Source of the DNA: Tenodera sinensis
Taxonomy: Eukaryota; Arthropoda; Insecta; Mantodea; Mantidae
DNA length: 64,000 nucleotides
NCBI GenBank assembly: GCA_030765045.1
Contig: CM060967.1
Location: forward strand, 25,184,284 to 25,248,283
Direction: 5' to 3'
Shown here in pieces: positions 13,601 through 22,369 of this stretch. Below the pieces are notes generated by a model. It was not told where the DNA came from. It did no database searches and worked only from the letters and a program-made list of their open reading frames with translations. Each line of letters begins with the position of its first letter. Position 1 is the first letter of the stretch. Made by a program: the position numbers and the translations under genes.

Positions 13601-14592
13601 TTTGGTGGGATTAACTATGTATATTTGTTGGACCTTCAGTATCCTTAATTCACAATTTCCTGACAATGCATGATAAAACATCTCATGTCTAATATTAACA
13701 TGTTTAGCCTAAGCTCACTCCAGACAATCTCATGGTTGACAAAGCAAAACCTATGAAATATACTACCATAGCTGAAAATCAAATACATTAAAAGTAACAT
13801 GAAACATATATATATATACACATATACACAAAGCCTAGGATTTTGAACAAAATAGGCAAACGCTGAACTCGAGTTAACAGCTATACAGCGTAATTCTGAT
13901 ATTTTCAATGTCCCTGAGCAAGGCACACTATGTGACCAAACTAATAAAAACCTCCAATGAGGGAACATCACAAACAGCATCCTCACTTTAATTGCATACA
14001 GCTTACTTAACCAGTTAACTCCATAACGGGCACCATTATTCACAGGTTTAAAGTGTTGTTGAACCTTTTGATTGGTCTTGTTTCAAGAAGGCTCCTTAGC
14101 TTCTGATGTGTTAATCATCTGGTCATGTCCATGTCCGATATTAAATGATTTGTTAAAGTATTGTATTCCATTTCATCATTAACAAGAGTGAATATAAGCA
14201 GTAAAAAAAAAAAAAATCAAGTATTACTAATATTATAATTAGTGATATTTAAATAAAAAAGCTAATTTCTTATATCAGTTACACCTACATATGGCTTGTG
14301 TGTAAGAAAAATCGCATCGGTTTACTGCTTTTATGATAAATTTGAGAATAAACACAAGAATTTTCCAGGTCATAATCATATGAATTCTTGGAAGTATCAG
14401 AAAATGTAAGTAATCTGTTTACTTTTGTATTGCAGAGCACTTGCTTCGAACTCCAGGCTGGGATGGTTCTCCCGCCATAAGCTGCTGACATGTGCCATTG
14501 GTTACGTCATCTTTTTAGCCTCAGTAGGGTTGAGCAACAGTCCAGCAGTTCAACGTTACATAAATCTCTTGCTCAAACGTGTTGGCTTCTAG
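2..14592 (+). CDS. PARP16: PARP16, protein mono-ADP-ribosyltransferase (six exons, 5' end outside window)
   Basis: Coding exons are 2-157, 3003-3158, 3252-3461, 8289-8454, 10549-10684 and 14436-14592. All introns are GT-AG and all phases agree. The spliced frame is open for 326 codons plus stop; human PARP16 has 322 residues, so only the first few residues are missing. I recognise it by the alpha-helical N-terminal domain (SLFVAACQSYRYDS, KPFPPQF), the catalytic AFHGSRLDNFHSILHYGL, GIYLSSELSV, the SCVALCEVIDHPDVKC block and EKYFVVLNSDLVRVRYLLVY. The H-Y-Y triad of the family is visible: His in AFHG, Tyr in GIYL and Tyr in KYFV. A C-terminal hydrophobic stretch (residues after KLLTCAIGYVIFLASVGL) followed by basic residues fits a tail anchor. 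In animals this enzyme is an ER membrane mono-ADP-ribosyltransferase that acts on the stress sensors PERK and IRE1; that role is family knowledge, not seen here. Introns 3 and 5 are filled with MITEs, SINEs and a minisatellite. Confidence 0.95.
158..1767. other. PARP16 intron 1, left part
   Basis: AT-rich intron. I see no exon, element end or tandem repeat; the pogo-like element at 1768-2808 follows, and 2809-3002 is plain sequence up to the exon 2 acceptor. Confidence 0.5.
1768..2808 (-). mobile_element. pogo/Tigger-like DNA transposon, copy 1, decayed, with nested SINE
   Basis: Imperfect terminal inverted repeats (CAGTGGAATTCCAATTACTC at the left, GAGTTATCAGAATTCTACTG at the right) are flanked by TA on both sides. 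On the minus strand around 2270-2370 a piece reads RQVDMTMEIKLDVLKRLEKE, the helix-turn-helix start of jerky/Tigger (CENP-B-like) transposases. A SINE is inserted at 1897-2249. Most of the transposase is gone. Confidence 0.7.
1897..2249 (-). mobile_element. tRNA-derived SINE, family A, copy 1
   Basis: Minus-strand copy of the family whose intact member lies at 4406-4750. It has the same tail region (CAGAGGAACCTATGGACCAG on the plus strand), the CCACCACAAATACCACATG body and a decayed tRNA-like head at 2200-2249. It is inserted in the pogo-like element. Confidence 0.75.
3003..3158 (+). CDS. PARP16: PARP16 exon 2
   Basis: The acceptor is TATTTTATAG ending at 3002 and the donor is GTTTGT from 3159. 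The exon has 52 codons (RDVVETIPTLSIL to MKLVPKSE), phase 0 at both ends. It matches the linker between the helical domain and the catalytic domain (LLYWVLIH corresponds to the SWILSS region of the human protein). Confidence 0.9.
3252..3461 (+). CDS. PARP16: PARP16 exon 3, start of catalytic domain
   Basis: The acceptor is TTTTTATAG ending at 3251 and the donor is GTAATA from 3462. There are 70 codons, phase 0. It carries the NAD-binding AFHGSRLDNFHSILHYGL with the triad His and ends at HLNK, exactly where the family continues with xSLFG. Confidence 0.95.
4406..4750 (+). mobile_element. tRNA-derived SINE, family A, copy 2, with 15-bp target duplication
   Basis: Pol III A box (GTGGCTGAGCGGTTAGAGCG) and B box (GGTTCAATCCC) are in the 5' head, followed by about 270 bp of family-specific body. 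It is bounded by the direct repeat AAAGAAGAATAAGAA at 4391-4405 and 4751-4765, so the ends are exact. It lies in PARP16 intron 3. Confidence 0.88.
5179..6003 (+). mobile_element. MITE family C, copy 1 (825 bp)
   Basis: Terminal inverted repeats ACTTTCTCTACT and AGCAGAGAAAGT bound a non-coding body with landmarks GTATTGTATTCCACCCAAAAA, CATAACTCAAAAACGAAAAG and CCACCCTAAACTACCC. The same body is present at 7270-8083 (inverted), 29225-30645, 50071-50904 and 58625-59884. No transposase is recognisable, so the superfamily is unknown. Confidence 0.8.
6715..7075. repeat. imperfect inverted repeat
   Basis: A segment near 6715-6785 (GGCACCATAATGGTGGTGC, GCTCCACTCCTG) reappears diverged and inverted near 7010-7075 (GGGGAGTGGAATG, GTGATGGTGCCATG). 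It may be the ends of an old element between the two MITEs. Confidence 0.4.
7270..8083 (-). mobile_element. MITE family C, copy 2 (inverted relative to copy 1)
   Basis: Same element as 5179-6003 in reverse, with ends ACTTTCTCTAC and GTAGAGAAAGT. It contains a 31-base A run at 7570-7600 where the relatives have a short T/A tract. It forms a long inverted pair with copy 1 inside PARP16 intron 3. Confidence 0.8.
8289..8454 (+). CDS. PARP16: PARP16 exon 4, catalytic core
   Basis: The acceptor is TGTTGCAG ending at 8288 and the donor is GTAACA from 8455, phase 1 at the end. It reads NSLFGHGIYLSSELSV, then YSPTGHAWGCSVLG and SCVALCEVIDHPDVKC, collinear with vertebrate PARP16. It is separated from exon 3 by 4.8 kb of intron holding a SINE and two inverted MITEs. 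Confidence 0.95.
8786..9193 (-). mobile_element. foldback SINE, family B, full inverted form
   Basis: The unit carries two tRNA-like heads in opposite orientation. Arms 8859-9020 and 9034-9195 are complementary over 162 bases with two mismatches and a 13-base loop. A single tail (8786-8858, reversed: CACACACGGCTTGTGTGT, then GGCATAAATAAATA) occurs on one side only. Each head has A-box AGCTCAGTGGTTAGAGCG and B-box GGTTCAAATCC, and a 5-bp anticodon stem with GGC in the loop (Ala-like). The direct repeat TATATTATTATGGT at 8772-8785 and 9194-9207 shows the whole palindrome inserted as one unit. Confidence 0.88.
9424..9670 (-). mobile_element. foldback SINE, family B, centre-deleted copy
   Basis: Tail, body and tRNA-like head in reverse, then an opposing partial head (GGTCTGTGGTTCAAATCCC) and body. 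It is flanked by AGCCATTTGAAT at 9412-9423 and 9671-9682, so it is one insertion. It lies in PARP16 intron 4. Confidence 0.85.
9683..10548. other. PARP16 intron 4, right part
   Basis: After the foldback SINEs nothing is recognised up to exon 5. Confidence 0.45.
10549..10684 (+). CDS. PARP16: PARP16 exon 5
   Basis: The acceptor is TTTGTTACAG ending at 10548 and the donor is GTAAAG from 10685. The first two bases complete a Glu codon begun in exon 4. It reads SDRSRSIATDSIAGAVP, then EKYFVVLNSDLVRVRYLLVY with the third triad residue (Tyr of KYFV). Confidence 0.93.
10790..11725 (+). repeat. 61-bp minisatellite array, left block
   Basis: Tandem copies of a unit with landmarks CTCCTCAGTCTATACTTATA, CAGATCTGGAGTAGCC and TATGTGAGCCTATACTAGCC. 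Most units are about 61 bp, with variants missing 12 or more bases. The array begins about 105 bases after the exon 5 donor of PARP16. Confidence 0.92.
11726..12345 (+). mobile_element. 5'-truncated non-LTR retrotransposon, reverse-transcriptase C-terminal region
   Basis: From 11726 a frame reads WGNATGWERIFKIQKKVIRI, then CRPLFKTLEILTQPSLYMYN, NTRRKGEMKYPAHRL and SPQYMGCKIYNKLP to a stop at 12145-12147. This is the typical post-RT C-terminal segment of CR1/Jockey-type LINEs. A 3' UTR ends in GACGAATAAAGTATAAGTA. It interrupts the minisatellite; array units resume directly after it. No clear target duplication was seen. Confidence 0.8.
12346..12870 (+). repeat. 49-bp minisatellite array, right block
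   Basis: Continuation of the left array after the LINE. Here about six consecutive units are 49 bp (CTCCTCAGTCTATACTCATA, then CAGATCTGGAGTAGCCTATG, TGAGCCTAT). They lack the ACTAGCCTAT part and a TA of the 61-bp unit. The block ends in longer decayed units. Confidence 0.9.
12871..14435. other. PARP16 intron 5, right part
   Basis: Decayed array remnants to about 12900, then single-copy-looking AT-rich sequence. No element ends are seen. Confidence 0.45.
14436..14592 (+). CDS. PARP16: PARP16 exon 6, C-terminal membrane anchor and stop
   Basis: The acceptor is TGTATTGCAG ending at 14435. Its first base completes an Arg codon split with exon 5. The exon encodes 51 residues, with LGWFSRHKLL followed by a hydrophobic run and ending LLLKRVGF, then TAG at 14590-14592. 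It matches the human C terminus in layout (WFSSHW, then a transmembrane helix), which fits a tail-anchored protein. Confidence 0.92.
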
Positions 14593-14622
14593 TCAGCAAA
14601 TTTTTATTTTTGTACTATCAAG

Positions 14623-14767
14623 ATTAAATATTTGTTGAATATACCCAAAACCACATGATCTCTGAATGAGGCATTATATTATAATAGTTTTATATCTATC
14701 CTCAGGATAATCCTAGTCATGAATTTAAACATGTATTATAGATTATGCACATAATTACATTAATAAA
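14623..14767 (+). terminator. candidate PARP16 polyadenylation signals
   Basis: ATTAAA at 14623-14628 and AATAAA at 14762-14767 lie 31 and 170 bases after the PARP16 stop. Either could set the transcript end; transcript evidence would be needed to choose. Confidence 0.4.
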
Positions 14768-15416
14768 CTGATACAGTCTATTTCCTTGTTTGTTTCATGT
14801 TAAAATAAGAAGTGTAGTTAAACCATTTAGGGTGTAACAATTGAAACAAAAAGTTTAAATAGTTTGTGTATGAATGATGGTAAATTTATATTTATCTGTA
14901 TCTTTTTCTTTCATCTTGAATAAGTAATGACAGGATTTTAACTTCTTGATTGTTTAAAACTGAGTTAATACACTTCGGTTGCTCCATTTACCTAGTATAA
15001 AATGGTACAGTTAAGTGCATGGCATCATACTAATATAATGTGCAGTGGTTTGTTGAAAGGAAATAGTAAATTGGTCCTGCATACCCACTCCACAGCTCTT
15101 AGATGGTTGAAGCACTCCACTTTTCTTTCACTCTTGAGCGTGAAAGCAACTTGGGTTCATAGAACAATGTGTGACATCAAATTAATATGAGATAATGGAC
15201 TCATCAAGAGGCCACTGTTGTGAAGCATGCCTTCCAACCAAATGTTCCTATACTCCTCCCCTTTTGCTGCTCACTTAGTCTTTGTGTGTGTGTATAACTT
15301 GAATTCAAATCGTAAGACATTTGCTCACCCAGGGCTAGTGTGGAACGCAAGGATTCTGCCAAAATCAGAGAAAAACACCACAGGAAACCAGAAGCATCAG
15401 CACCATTCTGTGCATA
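14768..15416. other. sequence downstream of PARP16
   Basis: No exon, RNA or element is recognised. Confidence 0.4.
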
Positions 15417-16508
15417 CAGTAAACTCTCGGTTTAACGGACCTTTGTTCAATGGACTTCGGATTTAACAGACTAAATTTGGCATTGGTTATAAAATAAATT
15501 TAAATGAAATTTATAAGATCTGCGAGGATTAAATTGTGCAATCTGCTGTTTGATCGAGAAGGCTGGTTCACGTGTCTTGGGCTACATTCGTCAAAGTTCG
15601 TGTACGTGTCATGTGCTCAGTATCAGCATGAAGCTCGCATGACACTTAGCTTCAGTCTGAATTGGGCATTCTCTGGGCATTCCCAGGTTACCAGATTCTG
15701 AGTCATGAAGAAATTGCTGCAGGTGTTGTACAGGAAGATGACGATGACACTGATGATGAATCTTTGAAGTGTGCACCTAAATTGAGGCGTTGAGTGCAAC
15801 AGTGGCCCAACCCACAAAAATTCAGAAACTGAGTTATTAGCACAGACATGTTCTCCATATCAAAATCTAGGAGAGCAGTAGTGGCCTATACCACATTTCT
15901 ACAACCACCGGCAGATGGCATGAGAAGTGCGTTATTGCATGGAACTGAATCTGGCTTTCTGGATAGAAACAGTGGCCCAACGTTCATGCATGTATGTAAC
16001 TTATGTACCACAATGTCGGTGCTATATTGATTAAACTTTCCAAATATCATGACCCTTGCTTAGTTATTGAAGTAAATATAAAACTTTCAAATCACAGATA
16101 TCTTTTACACTCCATTATCTCCATTATGTACATTTAGAGGTTGGGCCACTGTTGCGCTCAATGCCTCAATTATCCATAAGAGACCACAAGGATGATGTGA
16201 TTTCTTACGTGGAAAGATCTTCAGATTCACACAAGTGCTAACCTATTATGAACATTCAGACAGTTTCGCTCCTTAATCATAAAGAAGCAATATTCAAGTG
16301 GGAAGCAAATGGGTATTGACACTTTTTTCAAAACAACAACTTCACTTCACTTCTAACCAAGAGTAAATCATGTAAAGTAAATGGTATGTACCAATAAATC
16401 AGTTTCAATTGTTTTTGCTTCATTTTCATTCATTTTGCAATTTAACAGACTTTCAATTTTCCAGACAACTCCTGGCCTCGTTAGATCCGCTAAACTGAGT
16501 GTTTACTG
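15417..16508 (+). mobile_element. pogo-like DNA transposon, decayed, second family
   Basis: TA-flanked inverted ends CAGTAAACTCTCGGTTTAAC (left) and GTTTAGCGGA on the reverse complement of the right end. Internal remains read EEIAAGVVQEDDDDTDDES near 15710-15770 and VISYVERSSDS, then QMGIDTFFK, near 16200-16330, resembling the acidic C-terminal part of pogo transposases. The frame is broken and interrupted by a nested MITE. Confidence 0.68.
15784..16167. mobile_element. 384-bp MITE nested in the pogo-like element
   Basis: Near-perfect inverted ends of about 30 bp (GAGGCGTTGAGTGCAACAGT at the left, ACTGTTGCGCTCAATGCCTC at the right) with AATT on both outer sides. It splits the decayed pogo reading frame, which resumes after it. 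Confidence 0.65.
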
Positions 16509-17126
16509 TACTTAGCACATTACTGCATTAAGCTAGAGTCGATACAAAACTGATAAAATGCAAAGATTACTTGTGACTCAAAAACGTCACATCATCAGAA
16601 AATACCAAATGAACTGACAAACTTGTTGGACAAGTATCCATACTAAACCTACAACATATTAAAATCTGAGTTATAGCAAGATGAAAACTTACACAGCTCT
16701 GTGCAGATAGAAGTTCAAGATCAGCTTTTACTAACAGATTAAACCATCGGAGACCCACTCTCCATTTTTAGCAAAACTTCGAAATCCTCCTCATAAAAGC
16801 TTTCACCAAGTTTTATGAGTGTTTCTGCTATGTAGATAAGACTGTTGAATCCTCAGCAAAGAGCAGTTCAGTCTATCGAAGAAGTTGGAGGAGAAACATT
16901 TCCTGTACATCAAGATTAAAGGGAACTGTAATTTAGTCAACATATCACTGTAAAGAAAAATATCAGAAAATATATTAACAGAATCTTATCTCATCTTCAG
17001 AAGTTTCCAGTCAGATTCCATATACAAAACAGCAGTAATAGAGTCGCCGCAATGGAAATCTTTACAAGGTAATAAAAACAACAAATACCGACTTTACATG
17101 GTTTTATTTTTAACTTGTGCGTACAA

Positions 17127-18154
17127 TCAGTACTTGGTCATATTTCCCTTAACTTTTATCACTTTCAGGAGTCTCCTAGGCATTGAGTCTGCTAGATATT
17201 CAAAATATTTTTTGTCCATTTCCACCCAGAACTTCTTCAACACTTCCTGTAGCTCCTTAATACTTGATGGTTGCAGCTCTTCTATTTTATTTTTCATTTG
17301 ATTCCAAGCATTTTCTATTGGATTTAGGTCAGGAGAGTTACCAGGCCACTGAAGTACAGGTATATTATTATCTTTCAGGAACTTCTGAACCATCTTTGTC
17401 CTATGTGCAGGGGCATCATCATGCATGAAGTACTGACACTGGTGAATCGGCCAAAATGTGAACAAATGCTGTTGTAACACTTCTAAATAGTTACTTCCCT
17501 TCATTGTGATATTCTTTGGGAGAAAGTACAAGCCACCTCTACCATAATTGCCACTAAAAGCACCCCATACCATCACACTTTCTGGATGTTTAACAGTTTT
17601 GACAGTAAACTTTGGATCATATCGTGACACATTTTTTGGCCTCCTCACCATTTTGGACTTTCCTCTGACCAGTTTGAAAGTGCTTTCATCAGAAAACATT
17701 ACTTTATGCCAGTCCTCTGATGTCCAGTGCTGATATGTCTTGCAAAAATTTATCCTTTTCTTCTTCATAGCTTCAGTCAGAAGAGGCTTCTTGGCTGCAC
17801 ACCGACTTGGTAAACCTAAGTCTTTTTGAAGTCGATGCTGAATGGTCCTTATTGCAACATTGTTGAGAAGGTCTGGGTGTTTTTTCTTTAACCCTGCTGC
17901 TGTAATCCATGGATCAGCCATCACTTCACGTTTTAGCAGGCCATCAGTTCTTGTTGAAGTCTTTCTTTTACCACCTGAGCCGATTTTTTGTCTTGGTGTG
18001 TTGCCAGGTGGAAAAGATGCTGCTCTGTTTTTAGGTCATAAATAGCTCATCTTGAAACCTTTAGATCGGCAGCTACACGAATCACAGAGGTACCTACTTC
18101 CAATAGAGTTAAAGCACGAGTCTTCTCCTCAGAAGTGAGCTTCTTGCGTCCCAT
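17127..18154 (-). pseudogene. Tc1 transposase (DD34E), one stop and one frameshift
   Basis: The long open part (17924-17127, 265 codons) shows the DDE domain: Asp in FSDESTFK, Asp in HDDAPAH and Glu in SPDLNPIENAWN, with 34 residues between the second Asp and Glu. The N-terminal helix-turn-helix starts at 18154 (MGRKKLTSEEKTRAL). It is separated by a TGA where the family has Trp (after LKVSR) and a frameshift shortly after, around the SFPPGNTPRQ linker. Product: cut-and-paste transposase, inactive as it stands. Confidence 0.9.
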
Positions 18155-18183
18155 TATTTGTATTATAATGAGAAATACACAAC

Positions 18184-20566
18184 CAGAGCGTATAGAAGGA
18201 GAAGTGTGATCACTCCACTGCTCTTCCATATGATTATACAAGAGCTACCTGACGCCTCCGTCAGGTGGCAGCAAAGTCGTTAGTGCGGCTATTTACAGCG
18301 CGTTTCGCTGGCCATTGCATTGGAGTATTGTTGTGTATGGTTGCTGTGTTTGTTACAGTGCGATGAATTGTTGTTAATTTTTATGAAACTGTGAATTTAT
18401 AGAAATAATCGACATGCCTATGTGTTTCGTGCCTGGTTGTAGATCTGGATATGACAAATCTAAAGGTAAACATTTCTTTACACCTCCAAAAGATAAGCTA
18501 CTGTTTTCTAAATGGGAGAGGGCCATACCAAGAGAGGACAAGTGCCTTTCATCTAATAGTTACGTGTGTGATTTACATTTTTCAGAAGAGCTTTTGATAA
18601 AGTTAGACAAGTTTGTAGTTAATGGAGAAAATGTAGAGATTGCAAGGCAAAGATGGAAGTTAATGCCTCATGCAGTTCCACATCTTTTTCCTAATCTTCC
18701 TAAATACTTATCACGGTCAATACGCTCCCGTAAACCTCCTTCACAGCGACCATCAAAAAGGGTTGAAAGAGATACCAATTTAGAAGACAGTGGGAATCAT
18801 GCAGAAGGCTTTCAAAATACGACTGTTAATCTTCCCCTCACAGGGGATACCAGATAGATTATTTTAATAATAAAGTAGACCTATTAAAGAAAAAGTTAAA
18901 GCAACAACAGCGTAATATAATTAGACTAAAAAGCCAATTGAAAGTAGCCAGTGCCAAGATTCAAGTACTTGAAAGGAAAGTAAATGGAAGTAGTGCCAAT
19001 ATCGATGAATATGATGGAACAAAATGCCTAAGTAAAAAACAAAAAATTGTTGTTGATACAATTTTGAAAAGATCAAAGGCAACTAAAAAGAAAGGTATGA
19101 GATATAATGAAGAATTTCTTTTAGATAGCCTGCTTTTAAAACTCAAGTCACCCAAAGGGTACAGACATTGTTTAAATCACAATCTACTTCCCCTTCCATC
19201 AGAATCACATTTAAGAAAGTTAATCAAAGGTCTTAAATGTCCTTATGGCATTAATATCCACATTGTAAATGCAATATCTGAATTTTTAAAGCATAAGAAT
19301 GAAAACGAACCATGTGGAATTTTAATTTTTGACGAAGTTAAGTTAAGAGAAGAAGTTCGATTTGATTCTAATTCTTTGAAAGTGGATGGGTTTGTGGATT
19401 TGGGGGATTTAACCCCCAATAAAAGTAAAAATGAATTGGCCAATCACGTCCTGGTATTTATGTATGTCCCTTTATTGTATAATTGGGTGCAACCTGTAGC
19501 TATCTACGCAAGTAGAAACGCAACTCCAGGGGACATTTTGGCACAAATTTTAATGCAGGTTATCATTCAATGGAGGGTTCAGGAGCTAGAATACTTGGTT
19601 TTACATCAGATGGGAGCCTGTCCAACAAGAAACTGTGGAACTGTTTGGGAGTATGTGGCAAACGTAATAATGTTAAATGTTCAGTACCCCATCCTACCGA
19701 TACAAGCAGGGGACTTTGGGCATTTTCAGACTTTGTGCACATAATTAAATGCATAAGAAATAATATGCATAAAATGTACGAAGTTTCTTACAGCAATGAA
19801 AACGTACATTTTCTGTGCTATAGACGCCTTTATGAAGCTGATACTTGTTCTCAGTTTTCGAGAATGAGAGTCTGCCCCAAACTTACGAAAGTTCATATCA
19901 ACCCAAATACATTTTAAAAAAATAATCTGAGACTTGCTTTCCAGCTGTTTAGCCGATCTGTGGCTGATAGTATTAAATTCTTCCGGGAGACACAGTTTGC
20001 TGGATTCGAAGGAAGTGAAAAAACGGAACAATTCACCAGAGAGCCTTGTATATATATAAAATGCACCACTGCCTATAAATGGGCTGTACAAAGGATCAAA
20101 CAAAGTCGATATACTTACGAGTTGGAAATCACTTCTTAATGAAGAACAGAATACTTTTACTTCTGAAAGGACATTACATTTGTGGAGAAATGGACTGAAA
20201 TACCTACTGACAGCCAAGTTAAATCAAGATACAATAGAAATACAAGTGGCTTGTACTATTCTTGCAGCAAAGTTAACTCTTCATTCACAGGAAATTATAT
20301 TTTACTTCATTCCTTTAATGCCATTTTGCATTCTAGTGGTGACATTATTGTCTTGAATTTCTGTGAATGGCTGTCAGAATGTGCATGTGTGAATTAGTTA
20401 TTGTTAAACGACACTATTCTTCTCCTTTGCTACTTTTCCAGGTGAATTTCCTGCTAAACGCTAGTGTTTGTATTAACATTGTACCGCACTAACAGTTGCA
20501 CTGCCATCTGTGCGGCGGAACACATGAACTACAGCAGTGATCACACTTCTCCTTTTAAACGCTCTG
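18184..20566 (+). mobile_element. P-element-like transposon inserted in the Tc1 element
   Basis: 31-bp terminal inverted repeats starting CAGAGCG and containing GGAGAAGTGTGATCACT, at 18184-18214 and 20536-20566, with about three mismatches. Subterminal GTTAGTGCGG is also inverted between ends. ACACAAC occurs just outside both ends (18177-18183 and 20567-20573), a target duplication close to the 8 bp typical of P elements. It encodes a THAP-type transposase. Confidence 0.85.
18414..20160 (+). pseudogene. P-element/THAP9-like transposase, frameshifted
   Basis: Reading begins at 18414 with a THAP zinc-finger domain (CFVPGC, then CDLHFSEE, roughly residues 4-55; C2CH pattern). A leucine-rich coiled coil follows in another frame near 18850-19000. 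The RNase H-like core then shows IFDEVKLREEV (first catalytic Asp) near 19328 and GFTSDGSLSNKKLWN (second Asp) near 19600. The tail FQLFSRSVADSIKFFRE lies near 19942. At least three frame changes (about 18850, 19565, 19915) break it. Family role: transposase; here non-functional. Confidence 0.85.
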
Positions 20567-21438
20567 ACACAACTTTAAAAATAGCACTCAGGTTAAAAAT
20601 TTAATTACGATGACAAACTGGAAACAAAACACTGTACAAATACCAGAGACTGAGACCTGGCCTGCTAATAGAAGCAAGCTGCTACTGTGCACTCAAGAAT
20701 CACATGATTTGCAGCTTCGCCTGCTCCATTGTATAGTGGCGGGATAAGAACAAACTGAGCACATTGTCTACGTAAAGATTTTCCTTGCACTAACTATGTA
20801 AAGATTTCAATTGCAGCGACTGTATTTAAAATGGTGCTTCATAATATTCAAGTAATTATAGAGCAGATAGATTGATGATTAAAACAACCTTCACTTCAAA
20901 ATAGGACAACTGTTGAAAGGATTTTATTTGAATAGAAAAATATTTTCAAAAAGCTCACATCATCACAGGCCACCCTTTAACTGATTTATCTGTGGCACGT
21001 TGAGGGTTTTACTTTAAGGACTGAGGAAATTTACTTGCTTTACGATGTCATTCTGACTGCTTTTATTTCTGAACGTACAAACTTATGAAAATGCTGAGAA
21101 CTTGTGCATGTCTACATATTATCGGTGCCAAACAAGAAAGGTATTGACAGTTCACTGTGAAAGAGAGGCGACATTGCCGCTTATGGCAGCCATGTGGAGA
21201 ACGCGTCAGCATTGTGTGTAAGAAAATGGTTGACTTGCGTTAGGGATGTAGAGCGGGTATAACCTATATTTGTATTCAAAGACAATATTAAATTATGGAA
21301 TGTACATGCAAATGATAGAATATGGAAGTACATGTCGCTGTAAATATTTGCTAACAAAAGAAACATACCTGTGAAATATTGTAATGAGAAATGCCGCTGA
21401 TATCCGATTAGCATCATTACTGTTGTTGTTGGAATTAC

Positions 21439-21493
21439 CTGCGGAAATGACAAACTGTCTTATCCATGCTTCTAAGACTCCCATTTTCCCCAT
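21439..21493 (-). CDS. possible first coding exon, unknown gene (leftward)
   Basis: CAACATGG, an insect-like start context, opens 18 codons plus one base (MGKMGVLEAWIRQFVISA, G split) ending at a donor GTAATT, phase 1. It points away from the rightward first-exon candidate at 22316. A possible downstream exon, in phase but containing stops, is discussed in the findings. The product is not recognised. Confidence 0.33.
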
Positions 21494-22091
21494 GTTGAAC
21501 TTATGCCCTTTGTATCAGTAACCGCTTTTTCAGTTTTCAGCTTTTTATTGATGTAGCTTTATTACAGACGACAGTGAAATGTTTGTTGTTTCTCACAATG
21601 TAATCCTTTACTTCGGCCCAAATTAAATTGGATTACACTAAGAAAGGGGTAAACCAAACAATTTTGCAACCACGTTCTTCAGCAATATTATCGGCTGCAT
21701 AGTTCTTTAATTGGGATATGTACCTTACCAAGCACAATTTTATTCGCTTCCCAAGTACGTAAAGTTTTTCGTATGGCTACGCTGTCTTTGTCAATGTTTT
21801 TGGGCATAATTATTCATTAAAAGAGTGAGACAGTTGTAAATGCTCACAACATATACACAGATTCAGGCACACGTAAATACAAGGCAAATAACCACAATAA
21901 ATAGAATGATGCAAACGAACTTGTCAGCACATGGGCAATCTCTGATACAAATACTGCAAGCTGGAGCTGGAGGGAGACATTGTATATATTGCAGGGAAAA
22001 CAAAAGATAATACGCACAGTTTATGTTACTACTAGATTGCAGGTCAGGCACAGGGTAATCACGTGTTAAATATCACCAACACTGGTTTAGT

Positions 22092-22187
22092 GTTGCTATG
22101 GAAACTTCTTAGCTCTAATTGGTTCTTCTTTTCATTGCTATGACACATCCATCCCCTCCTGTTTATTTACACCCTTCCACCACGTGG
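22092..22187. promoter_or_regulatory. candidate divergent promoter: X-box, CCAAT and E-box
   Basis: GTTGCTATGGAAAC at 22092-22105 fits the imperfect inverted-repeat X-box bound by RFX factors. An inverted CCAAT box (ATTGG) lies at 22118-22122 and the palindrome CCACGTGG at 22180-22187. They sit between two divergent first-exon candidates. The motifs are seen; their use is inferred. Confidence 0.4.
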
Positions 22188-22315
22188 GTAGCAACTGTCA
22201 ATCCCATTCTTATTTGGCGCCGAATATAGAGTTATTTGGCAGCCCTGGATGTGTAGCTTCAGATCCGCAAACATCTCACTAAATTACAGAGTCAAAAAAG
22301 AATGACCCAAATAAA

Positions 22316-22369
22316 ATGGACAAGAATATATTTCAACAGCTTTTTAAACCTGAGCACATTCCTTCTAAG
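22316..22369 (+). CDS. possible first coding exon, unknown gene (rightward)
   Basis: ATG in a favourable context (AAAATGG) opens 18 codons (MDKNIFQQLFKPEHIPSK) that run directly into a donor GTAACA, phase 0. Upstream lies a motif-rich stretch (X-box-like, CCAAT, E-box). I do not recognise the peptide and found no downstream exon, so this is inferred from start, donor and promoter context only. Confidence 0.35.

Larger units (their letters stand above)
17041..20822 (-). mobile_element. Tc1-like transposon, split by a P-like element
   Basis: Terminal repeats GAGTCGCCGCAATGGAAATC (left, 17041) and CAGTCGCTGCAATTGAAATC (right, reverse complement ending 20822) are each bordered by TA (17039-17040 and 20823-20824). 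The minus strand carries a Tc1 transposase. The right part is displaced by the P-like insertion 18184-20566; without it the element is about 1.4 kb, the usual Tc1 size. Confidence 0.87.

Noticed and set aside
13645..14043. 132-codon minus-strand frame in PARP16 intron 5
   Set aside because: No recognisable domain; low-complexity hydrophobic run from an AT microsatellite; antisense to the intron.
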